Positions 1-10,731 of a stretch of DNA of 64,000 nt are shown here, piece after piece (the stretch's first letter is position 1; every line of letters begins with the position of its first letter). The notes under the pieces are model-generated. The model searched no databases. It saw only the letters and a list, made by a program, of their open reading frames with translations, and was not told where the DNA came from. The position numbers were made by a program, and so were the translations under genes. The DNA is from Bidens hawaiensis (taxonomy: Eukaryota > Streptophyta > Magnoliopsida > Asterales > Asteraceae): positions 1 through 64,000 of the forward strand of contig JAIQDT010003806.1 of assembly GCA_021521415.1 (NCBI GenBank), in the 5' to 3' direction.

Positions 1-1540
1 TAGGCGAAGGCGAGACCCCAGAAACAGGCGTAACCGCAGGTGGTACCATGCCTGATAACCCTGCAGCAGTGACGACCGTTGACTCTACAAATCGTGCAGC
101 TACCACCGACTGAGTAAGCGTTGGAGGTGGTAGAGACACGATCTCCGGAGTCGACGTCTGGATAGCAGTGATGGATGGAGTGCCAGCAGCTGATGTAGCC
201 ACCACGGGAACATCCGCAGCGCTTGTACTTGTCACCTGTACAGAAGAAGGAACAATAGACATACCAGACAGTGCGGCCGGAGCAAAACGTACAGTCCTTG
301 AAGTCTCTTCAGCTCCCATGCCAGCACCTGTCCTCTCCCGTCTTGATCTTCTTATCAGCTTATGTATATCTTCTTCCTCCTCTGACTCATCATCATCCTC
401 CGTTCTCTTTCTCTTCCCTATCGTTCTCTCTCGAGACACCATCAACCGTCTCCCCTCATTCATAATCTCATCCAAATCGGAGTCAGCCATCGACGTAGCT
501 GCTCTAGTCATACTCACACCCGAACCTTGTGCAGCCGAGACCTGCACCTCTTCAACTTGATCCATATCAAAATAACCTTGACCTCCAAAGACAGCGTCAA
601 GGTCTATATCCTCTGCAGCAGACACAACAGGCACAGCAGGAGCAGGAACAGCTTGAGTTGCTCTTGCCTGTCGCGGTTGAGGATCTCTGAACTCGTCCCC
701 ACCAGCAGGAACATACTCTGGGTTGATTAAAAACCCAAACAGTGGAGTATGCCTGGGACGACGTTCAGGGTTGCTCCTCGCACTCGAAGTGCGGCATTGA
801 GCAAAGATACGTTTGCTCACCGATTCCACGTATCTTATCGGGCGTCTCTGAGGTAGAGTCGGAGCGACATGGTTTAATATCATCTGGATGAACCGTGGGT
901 ACATAATGAACCGCTCCCGAGACATCGCCCTCCTCTGCCTATAAATCTCGTAGAAGACCATTTGACTGAAGCTATAACGTTTGTTATAGGTCAGTGCAGT
1001 CATTGCAGACTGCATGGTCGCACCCATACCGTCAGTGCCCGCCTTCCTCCCAGACATGCAAACTATCATAACGTGCATGAGGAAGCGCCACTGATCTAGA
1101 AGGAAACCCTTCCTCCTCTGGGTATCTCCTAATGGACCAGAGTAGCCCATTCGGAGAAACGCTCCATCACGGAACGGAGCTACGAACTCTGTAGGGACAT
1201 CCCTAGTCTCTTCACCGAATCGTAAGGCCACCCGTATCTGTTCAGAATTGAACTGAACTTGTTGATTGTTCACCGTCGCTCGCATGACCGGGGGCTCAAC
1301 ACGACAGTCGTATTCGACCGTCTGCCAGAAGTCTTCGATATTCGGTAGAGATATCGGCAGAGTGTTTGTTATCGCATGAAAAATCCTCGAGCGCAGGAGG
1401 AAAGTTATGATCTCGCGGTAATCGTCCACACCGCTCGCCTCCGGGTCAAGTGTAATGTACATATTGTGACCCGGGAAGAATTGACGTTGGTTATCACCAT
1501 CGTCTCCTCCTGCACCTCCAGCACCCGCTACCGCAGCCAT
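1..1540 (-). CDS. third ORF of E1, N-terminal part, uncharacterised Copia-associated protein
   Basis: It opens with ATG at 1540 and stays open for 513 codons to the window edge. It is collinear with the third ORFs of E2 (14656) and E3 (26223), differing only by whole-codon indels. Residues about 25-270 form a conserved globular domain with the motifs LLRSRIFHAI, IEDFW, RMGYSGPLGD, DQWRFLMHV, CMSGRKAGTDGMGA and MYPRF. After this comes low-complexity sequence rich in Ser, Thr, Pro and acidic residues. I see no signal peptide, transmembrane helix, zinc knuckle or catalytic motif of a known enzyme. The domain resembles proteins found downstream of pol in Asteraceae Copia elements and sometimes named synaptobrevin or longin-like, a name I would not trust. 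The function is unknown. The start is chosen because a 3' splice site lies two bases upstream in all three copies. Confidence 0.85.
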   Translation of the reverse strand, partial: MAAVAGAGGAGGDDGDNQRQFFPGHNMYITLDPEASGVDDYREIITFLLRSRIFHAITNTLPISLPNIEDFWQTVEYDCRVEPPVMRATVNNQQVQFNSEQIRVALRFGEETRDVPTEFVAPFRDGAFLRMGYSGPLGDTQRRKGFLLDQWRFLMHVMIVCMSGRKAGTDGMGATMQSAMTALTYNKRYSFSQMVFYEIYRQRRAMSRERFIMYPRFIQMILNHVAPTLPQRRPIRYVESVSKRIFAQCRTSSARSNPERRPRHTPLFGFLINPEYVPAGGDEFRDPQPRQARATQAVPAPAVPVVSAAEDIDLDAVFGGQGYFDMDQVEEVQVSAAQGSGVSMTRAATSMADSDLDEIMNEGRRLMVSRERTIGKRKRTEDDDESEEEEDIHKLIRRSRRERTGAGMGAEETSRTVRFAPAALSGMSIVPSSVQVTSTSAADVPVVATSAAGTPSITAIQTSTPEIVSLPPPTLTQSVVAARFVESTVVTAAGLSGMVPPAVTPVSGVSPSP

Positions 1541-1560
1541 ATCTGCAACAAACTAACCAA
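1541..1560 (-). promoter_or_regulatory. probable 3' splice site just before third-ORF ATG (E1)
   Basis: On the minus strand, a U-rich stretch ends in GTTTGTTGCAG, followed by AT and the start codon. The same arrangement is present in E2 and E3 while the surrounding spacer has diverged. It suggests the third ORF is translated from a spliced subgenomic RNA. No donor has been assigned. Confidence 0.6.
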
Positions 1561-1631
1561 GTTAGAACGACATAAAGATATAGCACAAGTTCGCTTTGTT
1601 ACCATGAGCGAAGTTGTGATAAACTCTGTAT

Positions 1632-1905
1632 AGGCGAAGTTAAAGTTGAGGCGAAGTTGGGAACAACTTCGCTTCAGCTTTAAGTTCGTCTAATTAATAT
1701 TAAGTAAAAATGATCTAGGCGAAGTTAATGTTAACTTCGCCTCATCACAACATCGCCTCAGGCGAATTTAAGTTTCAGGCGAAGTTACGGATAACTTCGC
1801 CTCAGGCGAACTTAAGCTTCGGGCGAAGTTACGGATAACTTCGCCTCAGGCGAACTTAAGCTCCAGGCGAAGTTACGGATAACTTCGCCTAAACCCTAAC
1901 TTCGC
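1632..1905. repeat. palindromic GCGAAGTT array in third-ORF leader (E1)
   Basis: The array consists of alternating AGGCGAAGTT and AACTTCGCCT words separated by 5-12 bases, so most neighbouring pairs can form hairpins. About 1758-1892 holds three tandem copies of a 44-bp unit. A smaller cluster lies at 2309-2375. The same words fill the LTR U3 and the gag leader of this element. Confidence 0.9.
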
Positions 1906-3731
1906 CTGAATCTGAGTCGGCGACAGTTAGGAATTATGGAACAACGTGCAGTTGATGATTCGGCTAGTTTAGACGATTAAGAACTCTTAAACACAAGTTT
2001 TAAGGACATGTTGACGAACAGTATGTTTATCAACACGTTAAAACACAGGTTATGAAACTCGGTTTCAAAACCGATGGTCCGAGAGTTCGAAACCGGTCGA
2101 AACAAACATTTAGATGCTTGAATGAACATTGAGTATGTGATATAATGGTATTTCGAACCTTGAATCGGTGTGAAAATCGGGAATAAATAATACGTAATCG
2201 GTGGAAATAACAAGTTCGCCGGAAAAGATGTTCGCTGTGGATATAAGTTCGCTGATATAATGAACAGTTTGACTCTAAGAATTCTTTATATAGGGGATCT
2301 GTTATACAGGCGAAGTTACGAATAACTTCGCCTAGGCGAAGTTATCCACAACTTCGCCTGTTCAACAACATCGCCTAAAATTTCAAAATTTAACCTTATA
2401 AGTTTAAAATTTTTCCAATTAAGTTATAAAACTTTCCTTGAAGTACTAAACAACACGATCAAGTCTAAGTAACCAGTTAAAAAATCATAACACTATCTAA
2501 GTACAAAAACTTAAAAAATTTAAAATATGAGGGATCAAATTTCAGTCTCGATAGGACTGCTACGTTTTAGAAAAGATCCGAACAGGAATCATACTAATTT
2601 CGTGACTGTCACATAGATCCGTGTTTAGCTGTATTATAACATATAGAGACAGGTTGTAAGCAGGTAATATACTTAAGATGGTTTTCATCGTTTCTGTGAT
2701 ACGAGTTAGGTTCAATTATGCCTCAAAATTTAAGTGGGCAACAACTCAGAAATATTGATGCCTCCTATCTATTCTCAAAGCGTATTTGGCTTTCCCCTAG
2801 TCACCCCGAATTGACCTCGACCCATAGTGTCTGATTAAGTTGTAAGTACCCTTCATCTGTTTCCCGTTCTTCTCTCTTACTCAATGAATGTGAAGTCTTT
2901 ATCTTATCATCACTAATATGTTTCTATAACTTCAAAAAATTATTATTATTATTATTATTATTTTTTGAATAAACATAGACTTCATAGTAGAAATTAACTG
3001 CAAGTCCCGAATCTGGATCACTGCAGTATCTTGAGACGCTATCTTCACGGGAATCAGAACACACATGGGCTCGTGTATGACCGGGTAATCGCTTTTCTGC
3101 CTATCATTTGGAAAGATATATATGAAGACACGCAAAACTCTTAAGGAGTTTCCACGTAAAATCAAGTAAAATTAGTTTGTATCACATCTACTTTTACGCA
3201 CCATTAAAAGTTACCATTACATACAATGACTGTCCTAAAGCCTTTTAAGCCTAATAACTTCACTAGTTAAGCACACAGAATTAGTATATCTATCATTTTC
3301 CAAGGTTGGATCAATTTTCTGTTAAACATAGCTAACGAACTTCTTACGAAGTAACAGACTTGAAAAATAATTTCATTTCCCCTTTTTTTTTAAAGAAATT
3401 TTAACATTAATCGCCCCAACCAAAACAAAGTCTTCAGGTAAACGGCTATCCCGAAGATCCAATGGATCAGCTGGACCGACCACATACTAGTATGTGTCCT
3501 TCTAACTAAGTATGATCGACTAATTTTAAGCGAAAGAACGAAAAACTCATCATAAACCGCCCCTGTCACTATCAGTAATCTGGTTAATGGCTATCCTCAA
3601 AATCTACAAGTAGAAAATGAGGACCAAAACATATCCGAAGACAAGTCCTTCTTACTGATGTAACCGACATATTTTTAAGCGATTAGTGACGTTTTTTTTT
3701 TTTTTTTTTCTAAATCACAAGAAAAGCATGG
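1906..3731 (-). other. noncoding spacer between pol and third ORF (E1)
   Basis: There is no credible reading frame. The block is recognisable in E3 (26546-28320) and E2 (12634-13950), so it belongs to the element. It includes an (ATT)n run at about 2938-2962, a poly(A) tract on the sense strand just after pol (3691-3709 on the plus strand is T-rich), and a conserved hairpin at 3621-3649. Confidence 0.75.
3621..3649 (-). other. conserved RNA hairpin downstream of pol (E1)
   Basis: The sense strand reads GGAC, a 7-position stem, a TTCG loop, the complementary stem, then GGTCC. It has one U-U mismatch and one G-U pair but the same fold as in E2 and E3. It starts about 80 bases after the pol stop. 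Confidence 0.5.
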
Positions 3732-6700
3732 TTACTCGGGATTGATCATCCCATTCAGTTCAATAAGGTTTTGAAATCTGGATTTGTCAAACGCTTTAGT
3801 ATATAAATCAGCGAAATTATCAAGCGTATCCACCTTTTCAAGCACTATCAGTTTCTTCTCAGCACAATCCCGTATGAAATGATGACGTATGTCAATGTAT
3901 TTGGTTTTACTATGTTTCACGGGATTGTTAGTTACTGAGATAGCAGCTGTGTTATCAATGCAAATAGGAGTAAGTAAGAAATTCAGACCATAGTCGCGCA
4001 ACTGTTGCTGAATCCAAAGAACCTGAGAGCAGCAGTTGGATGCTACCATGTATTCTGCCTCACAGGTTGAAATTGCGACTGAAGTCTGCTTCTTGCATTG
4101 CCACGACACCAATCTGCCACCAAGAAACTGACATCCTCCAGTTGTTGACTTCCGACTCTGATTGCACCCTCCATAATCAGAATCTGTGTAAGCGACCAGC
4201 TCCAAGTCTCCTCCTCTCGGGTACCACAACCCCAGCTTCGGCTTGCCCTTGAGATACCGCAGTATCCTTTTTGCACCTTTCAAATGAGATTCTTTTGGAT
4301 TTGCCTGAAAACGTGCACAAAGACAAACAGCAAACATTATATCAGGCCTAGATGCAGTTAAGTACATTAAAGAACCTATTATTGCCCGATATTTAGTTGG
4401 GTCCACATCTGCATCACCGTCTACTTCAGCACCCAATTTGTGATTGACGCAGATTGGAGTATCATATGGAGAACTGTCCTCCATCTTGAAGCGCTTGAGC
4501 ACATCATGAACATACTTCGTCTGATGAATGAACATCCCGTCCTTCTTCTGATCAACCTGCAATCCTAGAAAGAAAGTTAGTTCACCCATAGCACTCATTT
4601 CAAACCTTTTCTTCATGACGGCTTCAAACTCCTGACACATGGAGACTTTTGATGCAGCAAATATAATGTCATCCACGTAGACTTGTACCAGCAGGAAATC
4701 GCTTCCATCTCTTTTGAAGAACAACGTGCTATCAATTTTCCCTCTTTCAAAACCATTCTCGAGCAAGTAATCCGATAAAGTTGCATACCAGGCACGAGGT
4801 GCCTGATGTAATCCATACAACGCCTTGCTCAACCTGTACACGTGATCTGGAAAGTCTGGGTCAGGAAAACCCGGAGGTTGCTCAACATACACAACCTCAT
4901 CAACTTTCCCATTCAAAAACGCACTCTTCACATCTAGCTGAAACACCTTCATCTTTTCATAAGCAGCAAACGCTAAGAACAATCTTATGGCTTCCAACCT
5001 GGCGACAGGAGCGAACACTTCGTTATAATCAATCCCCTCTTGTTGATTAAAACCTTTAACGACCAGCCTCGCCTTGTTTCTTATTATAATCCCCTTATCA
5101 TCTCTCTTGCACTTAAACACCCATTTTGTGCCTATCGCATGCACATTCTTTGGTTTTTCAACCAAAGTCCAAACTTCCATCTTCTCGAATTGAGCCAACT
5201 CTTCTTGCATGGCCTCGACCCACGAGCTGTCCTTTAAAGCCATTTGATAATTCTTCGGTTCAATCTGGCTTATAAAGCAGGTATACAGGCATTCATTGAT
5301 TATTCCCGTCTCCTTAATGCTTGTATAAACACAGGTATGTTTATTTAAGCTACTTCTCGTTTGTACACCTGAGGACACATCACCAATCACATTATCCAAA
5401 GGGTGATCTTTATGAATTCTCGTGGTCGGAACAGAACCGACATGCAAATTATCTTCCAAATTAGAAGAGATCTCATCAATGGTTGTTTCATGCTGAGAGT
5501 GAAAAGGATTGATAAATTCTTCTTCAGTTGAGGCAGCAGGGGTACCGATAGTGTTTGATGAGGAAGGTTGACATTTATCAATCAGCTGTTTTTGCAATAG
5601 ATTTTCTTCCTCATCAAGTATCATCTTCGTCGCAGCTCTTTCTTCTTCTTCAGAAATCTCCAAATCCGGTACGTTAAATGACTTAAAAAGCTTAACATAG
5701 TCGAAAAGATCAGCAGGTCCATTGCTAGGTTTTGGCGGTTGGTAACTTGTGATGTCAGTGTTACACACCACCTCCACCTTGCAAGTCGAAGTATTGAAGA
5801 CACGCCTGTTGGATGTACCAACAACATAACCGACTAAAATTCCTTCATCGGCTACTTCGCCAAATTTAGAGTTTGTCTTCAAGATCGAACAAGGGGACCC
5901 GAATGGTTCAAGACCACTTAAGTTGGGCTTCCTTCCATGCATAAGCTCGTAACATGTTTTACCAAGTCTCTTAACGGTTAACACTCTATTCAGAACATAG
6001 CAGGCTGTAGCAACTGCTTCAGCCCAGAACATCACAGGAAGCTTCGAATCTGCCAGCATAGTCCTGGCTCCTTCAATTAAAGTTCGGTTCTTCCTTTCAG
6101 CCACTCCATTCTGTTGCGGAGTATACGGTGCGCTGTATTGATGTTCAATTCCTTTCTGAAGACAGAAGATCTCCATTTCAAAATTCTTGAACTCCGTCCC
6201 ATTGTCACTTCTGATGAACTTAACTGTTTTACTCATGACGTTCTCAACTTTCGTAATCAAATTCTTCACCATTTGAGCCGTCTCATCTTTCGATTTCAGA
6301 AAATATACCCACGAATATCGCGAGTAGTCATCAGTGATCACCAAGCAGTAAGAAGTACCTCCTAGACTTTTTACATTCACTGGACCGAAGAGATCCATGT
6401 GAAGCAGTTCTAGAGTACTAGCAATAGAGTTGACCTTCTTGGTGAGATGGGATTTCTTGTGTTGATTTCCCTTCTTGCATGCAATACATTTGTCTTCAAA
6501 GTTAAAACTTTTCAAGGGAACGCCCATCACAAGCCCATTCCTGACAATGTGGTTCATCTTCCGAAGATGAATGTGCCCCATCCTCCTGTGCCATAGTTCG
6601 GATTCCGATTCGCTTGCTTTCGTCATTAAACATGATTCTCCCGTGGCCATTTCAGTAGACCTCATATCCATCACATAAGTATTTGTATCACGTGGAGCTG

Positions 6701-7040
6701 TCATCACTATCCACTCGTCTGGTATCTGAAAACCAGGCTTCAACACGATCGCCTCATTCTTCGTGAAATGAACAGTGTACTCCTTATCACAAATCTGCGA
6801 CACACTCAGCAGATTGTGCTTCAGCTCTTCTACAAAATCTACATTCTCAAGTGTCATTTTCCCATTGGACACCGCTCCTTTTCCAGTAATTCTTCCTCCA
6901 CTTTCACCAGCAAAGCTAACTCTCGCTCCCTGAACAGGTTTTAAGTCGTGTAACAAATATTTGTTACCCGTCATGTGCCGGGAACAGCCGCTATCTACAA
7001 TCCAAAGACTGTGGGCAGCCCTGTTTAACTGTTCCTGCAC
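3732..7040 (-). CDS. pol: Copia pol polyprotein of E1 (protease, integrase, RT, RNase H)
   Basis: 1102 residues, uninterrupted. The protease motif DSG is at 17-19. The pre-integrase zinc finger uses H151, H156, C185 and C188. The integrase DDE residues are D216, D279 and E315 (the last in NGVAERKN). RT has D703 in the first catalytic block and YVDD at 788-791. RNase H has TDSDYGG near 952-958 and CEAEYM near 993-998. This order and length are those of a complete Copia pol lacking gag. It makes particle protease, integrates cDNA and copies the element RNA in the cytoplasmic particle. The frame has no ATG at its start and differs from the gag frame, so expression needs a frame change or splicing. 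It ends with GMINPE and is followed by the noncoding spacer. Confidence 0.96.
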   Translation of the reverse strand: MQEQLNRAAHSLWIVDSGCSRHMTGNKYLLHDLKPVQGARVSFAGESGGRITGKGAVSNGKMTLENVDFVEELKHNLLSVSQICDKEYTVHFTKNEAIVLKPGFQIPDEWIVMTAPRDTNTYVMDMRSTEMATGESCLMTKASESESELWHRRMGHIHLRKMNHIVRNGLVMGVPLKSFNFEDKCIACKKGNQHKKSHLTKKVNSIASTLELLHMDLFGPVNVKSLGGTSYCLVITDDYSRYSWVYFLKSKDETAQMVKNLITKVENVMSKTVKFIRSDNGTEFKNFEMEIFCLQKGIEHQYSAPYTPQQNGVAERKNRTLIEGARTMLADSKLPVMFWAEAVATACYVLNRVLTVKRLGKTCYELMHGRKPNLSGLEPFGSPCSILKTNSKFGEVADEGILVGYVVGTSNRRVFNTSTCKVEVVCNTDITSYQPPKPSNGPADLFDYVKLFKSFNVPDLEISEEEERAATKMILDEEENLLQKQLIDKCQPSSSNTIGTPAASTEEEFINPFHSQHETTIDEISSNLEDNLHVGSVPTTRIHKDHPLDNVIGDVSSGVQTRSSLNKHTCVYTSIKETGIINECLYTCFISQIEPKNYQMALKDSSWVEAMQEELAQFEKMEVWTLVEKPKNVHAIGTKWVFKCKRDDKGIIIRNKARLVVKGFNQQEGIDYNEVFAPVARLEAIRLFLAFAAYEKMKVFQLDVKSAFLNGKVDEVVYVEQPPGFPDPDFPDHVYRLSKALYGLHQAPRAWYATLSDYLLENGFERGKIDSTLFFKRDGSDFLLVQVYVDDIIFAASKVSMCQEFEAVMKKRFEMSAMGELTFFLGLQVDQKKDGMFIHQTKYVHDVLKRFKMEDSSPYDTPICVNHKLGAEVDGDADVDPTKYRAIIGSLMYLTASRPDIMFAVCLCARFQANPKESHLKGAKRILRYLKGKPKLGLWYPRGGDLELVAYTDSDYGGCNQSRKSTTGGCQFLGGRLVSWQCKKQTSVAISTCEAEYMVASNCCSQVLWIQQQLRDYGLNFLLTPICIDNTAAISVTNNPVKHSKTKYIDIRHHFIRDCAEKKLIVLEKVDTLDNFADLYTKAFDKSRFQNLIELNGMINPE

Positions 7041-7060
7041 AATAAAGCAAAGGATTAGAA
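7035..7060 (-). promoter_or_regulatory. 3' splice-like site at the gag-pol junction (E1)
   Basis: On the minus strand the gag stop TAA lies inside a CTAAT branch-point-like sequence (7054-7058). It is followed by a U-rich tract and GTGCAG, with the open pol frame continuing as GAACAG. E3 is the same. In E1 the pol frame also has a TAG just before this point, which leaves almost no window for a simple -1 ribosomal slip. Confidence 0.4.
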
Positions 7061-9694
7061 TCTAGGGACCCAAGACCAATTGGTCTTTGATATATACATC
7101 CCGTACTTCTGCTTTCCAAAGTTAGCATTTGGATAATTCCTGTCAGTCCTATTAGGAAATCTCCTTCGAAATTGAGTGTGTGGCCTTCCAAATCTATGTG
7201 TATTGAAAGTATTATATCTTATGGTTTGGTTATTAGGATTGTTAAACTGAGGTTTGTTTCTGTGAAAACCAGAAGTAGTTACATTTCGGAACTTTGAAGG
7301 GTTTTCATTTTTAGCAGTATTAAACTTACCATTAGGCTTACGCTCAGTTTTAATAGGCCTCACTCCTCTGAATTTCGGCGTCAGAGGACAATCTGCAACA
7401 AGATGTCCTAACTTATTACACCTAAAACAACACCTATATTCCATTTTCTTTTCAAATGTTGTTTTGGATGTAGAGGCTGTGTTACCGGCCGTTCGTCTCA
7501 CATAAGGTGGGACGTAAGGGTTGAGTGGAGTATTCTTTTTATAAGTTTTATCTTTTTCTCCACCAGTGGGTAACACTACCTTGTCTTTTGTCTTACCCGA
7601 TTCGGACAACTTATCCGAATCCGATGAGACTGGACTCGTAACAGAAATATTTATACTTGAAACAGGCGAACTCGTTTCGCCACTACTAACACTTGGTTCT
7701 GAACTCGTAACCTTGATTGGAGCTGTCTGATGAACTTCAAAATCAACAGATTTCTGAACACTAGGGTTAAAAGTGTAATTGTGGTTATAGGGTGGTGGAA
7801 CCTCGTGATAACCAATTCCTCCCCTCTTTGTAGAGGTACCTTGATCACTAACAAGGTGATCAAGAATAGCTGAGGAATTTCTGAACTGTTCAAGTTTTCG
7901 GTTCAGTTCCACCACTTTCACCTGGTGGTCGGCAATCTGCTTTTCTCATTCAGCAATCAGTTTAGTCTTTTCTTCTAAAACCTCATAACTTAGATCAATT
8001 ACTTCAATTTTTTCAGCAAGTTTTGTTTTTAAGCTTTTAACATCTTTTTCACATGCTTTTATTTTAACTTTGTAACTGTTTTCTCTTGCTTTCGTAAAGT
8101 GATGATCTTCTTTAAGAGTTTTAAATTCAGCATCTAAACGATCATACTGATCAGTTATGGTAGCAAGTTGCTCAGACAAATTCTCACATTTAGTACAAAA
8201 AGATTTAGAACTTACCTCGGAGATTTGATCATTGTTATCTGCCATGAAAGCTTTTTCCTTACCAGTAGCTTTCTCTTCTCCGGTAGTCTTCTCACGTTCT
8301 TCATTCTCAACCTTAGCCATATTTGCCTGTTCACTAGTTTCATTCGAGTGCAGGTTCCAGTTGTACTCACCTGCTTCTCTGGACAGCATGGCATTGACTT
8401 CTTTACTACTCACAGTGTGCTGTGCAGACCGGCCCTGACCACGTTCAACTCGCTCGTTTCTGCAATCTTTGGCAAAGTGCCCGTTTTGTTGACAGTTATA
8501 GCACCTCACCTTAGACTTGTCGAACCCTGGCCTGCCACCAACAAACTTTCTCCCCGTCTTTCTCATAAACTTCTTCACTCTCCTTACTATCATGGCCATC
8601 TGCCATTGTAAATCCATTTCCTCCAGATCATCAGCATCGATCTGGTCATAGTCTTCATCTAGCATCGCAGGATCAACCACCTTTCCTTGAATATAGTTTT
8701 CATATGAAGCAATAAATGAAGCATAGAGGCCAAACTGCTCTTCAGCAGATTTGACGCTCATTGGCATCTTAGAGTAATTATTGCTTGAGGAACTTGAAGA
8801 TCCACTACTCTGGCTTGCTGTCTGTTGAGTACCACTTGATCCACCCGCAACAAAGCAAACATCCCCATTTGAGTTTACTGACACATGCCCCTCCTGTGAA
8901 GAATTGGCACCCGACTCACCTTTTGAGTAGTAGGCGGCAGAATCAGTCTTTGAACTTGTATTGGAGTTTACTTTAGCACCGTACATGCCTGGATCTTGAA
9001 CCTGATCCATAGATGTTTCTTTTCTTACCATATTAAGCTCAAAAGTTCTGAGCTTGTTGACAGCGGTTTCAAGATCATAAGTAGGGAAGTCCTTGTCTTC
9101 CCTCATTAGTACAGTATACATCTCCCATTTTGGTGGGAGGGCATCGAGAAGCTTTTCCACAATCTCTTCTTCTCGGTAGGAAATGGAGTAGTTACTCAAT
9201 TCAGTCATTAGATGATAATATCGAGTGATAATATCATCAAGAGATTCGTTCTTTAAGTACTTAAAGACTGAAAATTGAGTTTTGAGCAACTTGATCTTTG
9301 ACGCCCGAATGCCTACATTCCCCTCAAATCTGCTTTTAAGAGCTTCCCAAAGCTCTCTAGCTGATGTATACTTTCTGAATGTATGGAGGATCTCCTGTGG
9401 AAGAGCCATTGTGATTGCAGCATGAGCCTTGCTTTCGGCTTCATACATCTTTTTCTCCTCCTCTTCCATCTTACTGTATTTCTTGATTTCGTCTCGACCC
9501 TCATACTCCATGATTGGTGGAATATATCCATCTTGGATGCATACCCACATTTTCGCATCCTGGTACTTAACGTATTGTATGAACCGATCCTTCCACGCGA
9601 CAAAATCGGTTCCCTTCAGCAACCTTGGGGCCTTTGTAGCTGACCCCGCTTCAACTTCCATCTTTACAAGCTCCGAAATGTTGATCGACGACAT
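7055..9694 (-). pseudogene. gag: Copia gag of E1, full length but with an in-frame TGA
   Basis: The frame runs 880 codons from ATG at 9694. An in-frame TGA at 7948-7946 stands where E3 has CGA, giving a 582-residue product and an orphan 3' part. Residues 1-230 form the UBN2-type Copia gag domain (KGTDFVAW, RFIQY, LWEALKSRFEG, LLDALPP). A CCHC knuckle lies at 398-411 (CYNC, GHFAKDC), a long coiled coil at about 500-615, a Ser/Thr-rich stretch, and a second CCHC at about 756-769 (CFRC, GHLVADC). Two knuckles so far apart are unusual for Copia gag. The protein would form the particle and bind RNA. CGA to TGA is a CpG-type C-to-T change, so I read it as decay rather than programmed readthrough. 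Confidence 0.9.
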
Positions 9695-9732
9695 CCTTCT
9701 TGAAGACTAAGAAACCCGAAAAATTCTGAAAA

Positions 9733-10065
9733 GGGCGAAGTTAAAAAATTTCTTCTGAACAGTACTGTAGGCGAAGTTAAGGATAACTTCGCTTAAGTAA
9801 TAACTTCGCTGGATTCTTCTTAAATTCGCGTAACTGGGCGAAGTTGAGAATAACTTCGCTTAGGCTAAGCGAACTTAGAAAGTAAGCGAACTTGAAGAGA
9901 ACTTCGCTGAACTAGGCGAACTTGATGAGAACTTCGCTGAGATAGGCGAAGTTGAGGAGGTAGGCGAAGTTGTGAATAACTTCGCTTCTCCTTATATCTT
10001 CGCTGAAACCCTACGTATCCTGACGGCAACTTCGCCTGATGAACAGCAACTTCGCCTGACGAACT
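9733..10065. repeat. palindromic GCGAAGTT array in gag leader (E1)
   Basis: More than ten copies of GCGAAGTT or GCGAACTT and their complements lie between the primer site and gag ATG. Most are paired as AGGCGAAGTT, short spacer, AACTTCGCT. They would put a series of hairpins in the 5' untranslated RNA. Confidence 0.9.
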
Positions 10066-10243
10066 GAAACTTTCTGCATATCTGAAAATCGGATTTTAAC
10101 GACGATTTTGACGGTTTAAAGGCTTGAACACACTGGTAGGAGGCTAGAATGAGCAAAAACACCACAAACTCGTCCCGTGAATACCCGAAATGAAACGAAT
10201 TCTACACCCGCGTGAATATCCCGAACCACACAATCGAGCAAAA

Positions 10244-10255
10244 GCTCTGATACCA
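10244..10255 (-). other. primer binding site for initiator tRNA-Met (E1)
   Basis: The minus strand reads TGGTATCAGAGC, complementary to the 3' end of plant initiator tRNA-Met, two bases after the LTR end. It fixes the orientation of E1. Confidence 0.95.
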
Positions 10256-10257
10256 AT

Positions 10258-10731
10258 TGTAGGTTCCCTGGACGGATCACACGAGATATCCCGATATACA
10301 CAGGTGCGGAATCCCTGTGTAGATCGTTACGGACGTAGAATATAATCACACAAACACACGAACACGATACGAACAACCACACGTTATATTAATAACTCGA
10401 ACCGTGTTACTTACAAACTCTCGACCTCACGTCAATAGACTCACTGAATTACACGTAAACTGAACCACTCGATCAACCAAAACTCTAACTCGTAAACAGT
10501 AAGCCGTACACTATATAAATACACGACAACTTCGCCTCAGGCGAAGTTGTCTATAACTTCGCTCGTTCAACAAGTTCGCCTAGGCGAACTTGTCAACAAC
10601 TTCGCTTGGTTAACAAGTTCGCCTAAGCGAACTTGTCAACAACTTCGCTTTTACAAACAAATACACAAACAATATTACAGACTCGATTACAGACATTAGA
10701 CATATGAACTACTGACATCTATGCACCAACA
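10258..10731 (-). repeat. 5' LTR of E1 (474 bp)
   Basis: Bounded by TG and CA and next to the primer site. It is related throughout to the 493-bp LTRs of E3 but clearly diverged. U3 contains the palindromic GCGAAGTT cluster (about 10525-10652) directly upstream of the TATA box in the sense direction. Confidence 0.93.
10512..10520 (-). promoter_or_regulatory. TATA box of E1 LTR promoter
   Basis: ATTTATATA on the sense strand, immediately downstream of the palindromic repeats and about 250 bases before the LTR end. The E3 LTR has TATATATA at the equivalent place. Confidence 0.7.

Larger units (their letters stand above)
1..10731 (-). mobile_element. E1: Ty1/Copia LTR retrotransposon with third ORF, 3' LTR beyond the left edge
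   Basis: Read on the minus strand, the order is 5' LTR (10731-10258), primer site, leader with palindromic repeats, gag, pol, a 2.1-kb spacer, then a third ORF running off the window. The protease, integrase, RT, RNase H order defines Ty1/Copia. The copy is younger than E2, because its 5' LTR abuts E2 gag sequence in the opposite orientation, as expected if E1 inserted into E2. Gag has one nonsense codon. Pol and the visible part of the third ORF are open. The other LTR and the matching target duplication (predicted ATAAT, 10732-10736) are outside the window. Confidence 0.93.

Noticed and set aside
8168..8611. Plus-strand frames opposite gag and pol (for example 8168-8611, 32742-33281, 29629-30054)
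   Set aside because: They are antisense shadows of strongly conserved minus-strand coding sequence, with no motifs of their own.
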